This document shows, piece by piece, positions 51,624 through 54,768 of a DNA stretch of 54,768 bases. Numbering within the stretch: the stretch's first letter is position 1; the number at the start of each line of letters is the position of its first letter. This stretch comes from Thiothrix sp. (GTDB lineage: Bacteria > Pseudomonadota > Gammaproteobacteria > Thiotrichales > Thiotrichaceae): positions 1 through 54,768 of the forward strand of contig SSFA01000036.1 of assembly GCA_008015155.1 (NCBI GenBank), read 5' to 3'. A program made the position numbers and the translations under genes. The notes below the pieces were generated by a model. That model was not told the DNA's origin and did no database searches. It saw only the letters and a program-made list of their open reading frames with translations.

Positions 51624-52421
51624 ATGTCTTATATTACGGTCGCTAAAAAATATACACCTAAAGCTGTAAAACAACTTGTAGCTCGTTTTCGTAAGTTGTT
51701 TGTCTATTATGATTATGACTCGTCCCAATACTGGAAGAAACGTGCATCTGATCCTGATCAAGCTGCAGTGCTTTGGACTAACCAAGCATATAATAGCCTT
51801 TATCGCCAAGATCAACAAACTACCTTAGAGCCCTATTTTAAGCAGCTTGCACCCCAAGCAACTGTATTGGATATTGGCTGTGGCATAGGTGTAGTCGCCC
51901 GTATGATTACCCAGATCAATCCAAACCTTAAGGTAGATGCAGTCGATTTTCCAGAAATGATTGCTGTGGCAAAAACTAAAAATGCTGAAACTCAAATTAA
52001 TTATATCGCTTGTGAAGCAGAGAATTATTATCGTGAGCAACAACCTTATGCTGTTATTCTCTCATCAGGTTGCTACTCAGCTATCCGTGATATCAAAAAA
52101 CTTGAACAAGCCCTCCAATATGCCTCACAAATGCTAGCTAAAGATGGCTTGTTGATTATGATTGATCCATTTCACCGCTGGAACTATTTAGCCAGAGCCA
52201 AATACGGTAGCCAAGATGTCATAAACTACTTTGCTAGCAGAGGTTTAGTTCTAGAAAAAAAATCAGGTATACTTTTCTGGCCTTTTAGAGAGTGGCTAGC
52301 CAATTCAAAGCACACGGGTGAAACCCTAAGAAAACGCTACTTACTGGGTGAAAAGCTACTTGCTGTCTTAGGCAAGCATTTCTGGGCTGATTATAAAATT
52401 TTAGTTTTTAGGAAAGGCTAA
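51624..52421 (+). CDS. class I SAM-dependent methyltransferase
   Basis: 265-aa protein with motif I VLDIGCGIGVVARMI near residue 73, DAVDFPEMIAVAK (motif II-like), and ILSSGCYSAI and AKDGLLIMIDPFHRWNYL for the later strands. The target is unknown. The location suggests O-methylation of a sugar or lipid in the polysaccharide pathway. It starts 5 bp after wzx and its stop abuts the next start codon. Confidence 0.82.
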   Translation: MSYITVAKKYTPKAVKQLVARFRKLFVYYDYDSSQYWKKRASDPDQAAVLWTNQAYNSLYRQDQQTTLEPYFKQLAPQATVLDIGCGIGVVARMITQINPNLKVDAVDFPEMIAVAKTKNAETQINYIACEAENYYREQQPYAVILSSGCYSAIRDIKKLEQALQYASQMLAKDGLLIMIDPFHRWNYLARAKYGSQDVINYFASRGLVLEKKSGILFWPFREWLANSKHTGETLRKRYLLGEKLLAVLGKHFWADYKILVFRKG

Positions 52422-53438
52422 ATGCCTACCTGCCAATATGTATTAGGTAGTTTGTTAGCTTTACTCCCCTACAGATTAATCGTAGCACTTTTTAAAAATC
52501 GTTTAAATATCCAGAAAATCTCACTGCCTATTCGCTTTTATTTCTCGGGGAGAGTTGCCTTATACCGTATGGCATTAGCATGCAAAAAAGCCAATACGCT
52601 CGCTATCCTACCCGACTATATCTGTAACGTAGTACCTAAAGCCTTCCAAGAGGCAGGAATCCATCTATCCAGTTATCCCACGGATCAATACTTTGAACCT
52701 TCCATTCAAGCGATCCAGCAAATAGCAAAGGATCAGCCCTCTGTCTTACTTTGCTTAGCCCCGATCATGGGTGCTGAGGGAGGAATAGCTTGGGCTTTTT
52801 CCCCTGAAGGTAAACGCTGGCGTAGTCAAAACAATATTACTTTATTTATAGACTTGTCCCAGGGAATTTCCCGTCTAAAGCAATTAAAATCTAGTGATCT
52901 AGGCCAGCAACTTGTACTTATGGCAAGTTTTAACAATAAAGCATTTCCTAGTGTAATGGGGGCTTTAGTTATTAGTGATATTGACGACCCTTCATTTAAA
53001 GCCGCAAGCAATTTTGAACAGCAAGCACTGGCCAAACAGCTTGTTAAGCGCATCATTCAGCCAATTCTCAGCAGGGCACGAAAACCTGCAGACTCCTACT
53101 CTCTTGAGTCAAACGCTGCTAATGCTTTTGAGTACTCTTATTGCGAACAGTTTCCCTATACATTTCAACATAGTGCTGCCAGTAAGCTACAGATAGCCAT
53201 TGCTACTGCAGGCCTGTGGTTTAGTCGCTACTATCAATGGTGCAAGCAAAGCTATATACAAAAAGGCTTGATTAACCCGCAAGCTACCCCTTTTTATCAC
53301 TTAGCTCCGTATGTTTTGGCTGAACCTATGAGCACACGGCTCAGAAAAAAAGCGGCTTATGCTTATCATAAGCAGCCACATTATAGTCTGCGCCCCGACA
53401 CGCCAAGCTATCACTTTAAAGGCTTTGAGGATCAATAA
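52422..53438 (+). CDS. divergent DegT/aminotransferase-fold protein
   Basis: 338-aa protein of uncertain function. FSGRVALYRMALACKKANTLAILPDYICNVVPKAFQEAGI resembles the start of DegT-type sugar aminotransferases. MASFNNKAFPSVMGALVI occupies the place of the PLP-lysine strand, with Lys in NNKAF. The GG-rich and DAAQ motifs are eroded; the strand before is LFIDLSQGIS. The C-terminal third (YSYCEQFPYTFQH onwards) is unlike standard members. It may be an active but divergent aminotransferase or a structural relative. It abuts the methyltransferase gene, suggesting coupled function. Confidence 0.6.
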   Translation: MPTCQYVLGSLLALLPYRLIVALFKNRLNIQKISLPIRFYFSGRVALYRMALACKKANTLAILPDYICNVVPKAFQEAGIHLSSYPTDQYFEPSIQAIQQIAKDQPSVLLCLAPIMGAEGGIAWAFSPEGKRWRSQNNITLFIDLSQGISRLKQLKSSDLGQQLVLMASFNNKAFPSVMGALVISDIDDPSFKAASNFEQQALAKQLVKRIIQPILSRARKPADSYSLESNAANAFEYSYCEQFPYTFQHSAASKLQIAIATAGLWFSRYYQWCKQSYIQKGLINPQATPFYHLAPYVLAEPMSTRLRKKAAYAYHKQPHYSLRPDTPSYHFKGFEDQ

Positions 53439-53485
53439 TGATGAAAGTTTATTCATTTGCTTTACTGCCCCTCTCTTTTGAGTGA
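53438..53485 (+). other. 15-codon open frame coupled to the upstream stop, possible gene remnant
   Basis: A start codon overlaps the stop of the previous gene (TAATG) and is followed by MMKVYSFALLPLSFE and a stop. The first residues (MKVYSF) resemble the start of the incomplete gene at 54333 (MKAYTF). It may be a leftover 5' end separated from its gene, or chance. Confidence 0.25.
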
Positions 53486-53672
53486 TCGTCTCAATTTAGT
53501 GTATTACAATTATCAGTGTATAAACGCCTGTAACTAAGTATCTAGCCTCTTATTTGAGTCTAAGTACGAAGATAAATAGTAGTTTTACCTACTCTTCGAT
53601 TTTAGGTAGATACAAACTTAATAAACCTAGGCTAGCCTGAATTTAATTGATACCTTGAAGAGATATACTAGA

Positions 53673-54158
53673 ATGAAACGATTACACTTAGCCGCTATCA
53701 CCGCCACTATCCTTTTAACTAGTAGCAATGCAATGGCAGCATCAGTCAGTGCTGGAACAGCTTGCAAAGCTTATTATGCTAATCAGGAAACTAAGCTAAA
53801 ACCTGATTGGAGTACACTCACAAGCACTAATGGTGTTTGGGTTCATTGCCCAAGCTTAGTAAGTGATATCAAGACCGTTGGCTCCATTACTTTTAATTTA
53901 ACCATACCCGTCGAGGGCGATAACGATGTCTACAATTGCTATGTGGCTACACAAGATGACGATAGCGTTAACAGAGAAGTCCTTTGGATAGTAGGCTCGG
54001 GCGTAGGTTCTAGTGTTCCTGTAGAAATCGAAGTGAATGATAACGGTGGGGGAAATCCCAGTTCAGCTCCTTTAGCAGAAGCAGATGAAGATCAGACTCT
54101 GACTACTGGATGTTATCTGTATAAAGGTCATAGTTTAAACTCTAGTGTTGTAGACTGA
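53673..54158 (+). CDS. small secreted protein with four cysteines, unknown function
   Basis: 161-aa protein with a clear Sec signal peptide (MKRLHLAAITATILLTSSNAMA, likely cut after AMA). The mature part has four Cys, in GTACKAYY, VHCPSL, YNCYVA and TTGCYLY, enough for two disulfides. It is predicted to be beta-rich with an acidic C-terminal part. I do not recognise a named family. The ATG at 53673 is used; a TTG six codons earlier (53655) is possible. It has its own upstream gap of about 190-230 bp, so it is probably transcribed separately from the sugar genes. Confidence 0.7.
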   Translation: MKRLHLAAITATILLTSSNAMAASVSAGTACKAYYANQETKLKPDWSTLTSTNGVWVHCPSLVSDIKTVGSITFNLTIPVEGDNDVYNCYVATQDDDSVNREVLWIVGSGVGSSVPVEIEVNDNGGGNPSSAPLAEADEDQTLTTGCYLYKGHSLNSSVVD

Positions 54159-54168
54159 AGCGAGCGTT

Positions 54169-54195
54169 TGCTAAGCTACTTTGCTAGCTTTAGCA
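54169..54195 (+). terminator. stem-loop after the small secreted protein gene
   Basis: TGCTAAGCTA pairs with TAGCTTTAGCA (one bulge), beginning 10 bp after the stop codon. A moderately T-rich stretch (TCCTCTATTTT) follows. Confidence 0.5.
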
Positions 54196-54332
54196 TCCTC
54201 TATTTTAATCAAGTTTAAGCCGACAGCTTGGCAGGTAAGCTTGCTTGCTACTAAAAACATTCAAATAATACTAATCAATCAGCTTAGGCCATTGGGCGAT
54301 CAGTTTAAAGGCCTTGGCAACGGCAAACTGTA

Positions 54333-54768
54333 ATGAAAGCCTATACCTTTACCTCTTCTATTAATGCTTTTACCTTGTATAAGGCGGCTCGGGCTTTAAA
54401 TATTGAGCTGTTCACTACTGAAAAAAATCCCATTTATCCCATTCCACAGCAAGAGCTTCAACCTGAACCAGCTTGGCTCTTATTTACAGAAGAATATACC
54501 TTAGGGCAGGCCTTAAAAGGTGAGTTAAAAGGACAGTTTCTGCCACAGCAATTCCCCAGTGCTTTATTAGATGATAAATGGGCTTTTGCGGTTTGGCTAG
54601 AATCTAAACAAGACCTCACCACTGGCTTGCGCCAATGGTCATTGGATGAGCAAGCATCTTTAGTTTTTCCTTGTTTATTAAAAGCTAAACACTCATGGCA
54701 GGGCAGCATTAAACTGCCTAGAGGGTGGATTTGTCGCTGCGAACAGGAGGTTCAACAGTCATTAGAGC
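54333..54768 (+). CDS. probable ATP-grasp ligase, N-terminal part (runs off the window)
   Basis: Open frame from ATG 54333 to the window edge, 145 complete codons with no stop. The start MKAYTFTSSINAFTLYKAARAL looks like a nucleotide-fold pre-ATP-grasp domain. The segment VFPCLLKAKHSWQGSIKLPRGW resembles the ATP-binding lysine strand of carboxylate-amine ligases. Ligases of this kind occur in surface-glycan loci, where they may attach amino acids. No strong ribosome site is visible. The C-terminal domain is missing, so function is tentative. Confidence 0.6.
   Translation, partial: MKAYTFTSSINAFTLYKAARALNIELFTTEKNPIYPIPQQELQPEPAWLLFTEEYTLGQALKGELKGQFLPQQFPSALLDDKWAFAVWLESKQDLTTGLRQWSLDEQASLVFPCLLKAKHSWQGSIKLPRGWICRCEQEVQQSLE

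Noticed and set aside
1..54768. CRISPR arrays, tRNA genes, insertion sequences and prophage genes
   Set aside because: I found no regularly spaced direct repeats, no cloverleaf-like segment and no transposase or integrase frame in the window.

Overview
This 54.8 kb window reads as chromosome of a gammaproteobacterium of moderate GC. The evidence is a canonical iscRSUA-hscBA-fdx-iscX operon with a near-consensus IscR type I site, tandem E. coli-like rRNA promoters, RecC, LplT-Aas, unimodular QueF and an RfaH-type ops element. Gene content is compatible with a Thiothrix/Thiofilum-like (Thiotrichales) organism, but that is an inference; no 16S sequence lies inside the window.

Layout. (1) 1-378: leader and two promoters of an rRNA operon reading left out of the window, behind tyrS. 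(2) 1.6-9.1 kb: an M23 cell-wall peptidase, then the ISC iron-sulfur cluster operon on the minus strand. (3) 9.3-12.4 kb: a large secreted alpha/beta hydrolase and cysE. (4) 12.4-20 kb: a five-gene operon (BKACE-type cleavage enzyme, carnitine dehydrogenase-thioesterase fusion, acyl-CoA dehydrogenase, NDP-forming acyl-CoA synthetase, enoyl-CoA hydratase) with a divergent GlxA/CdhR-type regulator. I infer a route from gamma-butyrobetaine or crotonobetaine through L-carnitine to glycine betaine. (5) 20-25.3 kb: a pabB-pabC fusion, a Cds1-like PLP enzyme, queF, a NYN-domain protein and dinB. (6) 25.3-34.6 kb: choline-sulfatase, an HSL-type esterase, a complete peptide-type ABC importer with a Tat-exported binding protein, and an FAD oxidoreductase. 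(7) 34.7-41.4 kb: an LplT-Aas fusion and recC.

(8) 41.6-54.8 kb: a surface-polysaccharide region. It opens with an ops element directly before a TPR protein, an O-antigen ligase/polymerase family protein and a fused sulfate adenylyltransferase/APS kinase. After an AT-rich 0.49 kb gap comes a UDP-diNAc-hexuronic-acid pathway (TviB/WbpO-type dehydrogenase, WbpB, WbpD, WbpE), then a Wzx flippase, a methyltransferase, a degenerate DegT-like protein, a small secreted protein and the start of a probable ATP-grasp gene.

The most unusual feature lies in region 8. A toxin-antitoxin-like pair sits between wbpD and wbpE, and the toxin (a complete PIN/VapC-like domain) is fused in frame to the complete WbpE sugar aminotransferase. 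A TTG start with a strong Shine-Dalgarno overlaps the antitoxin stop. Second in interest are the ops element, which occupies the place of the ribosome binding site of the first polysaccharide gene, and the betaine-yielding operon that uses an NDP-forming CoA ligase.
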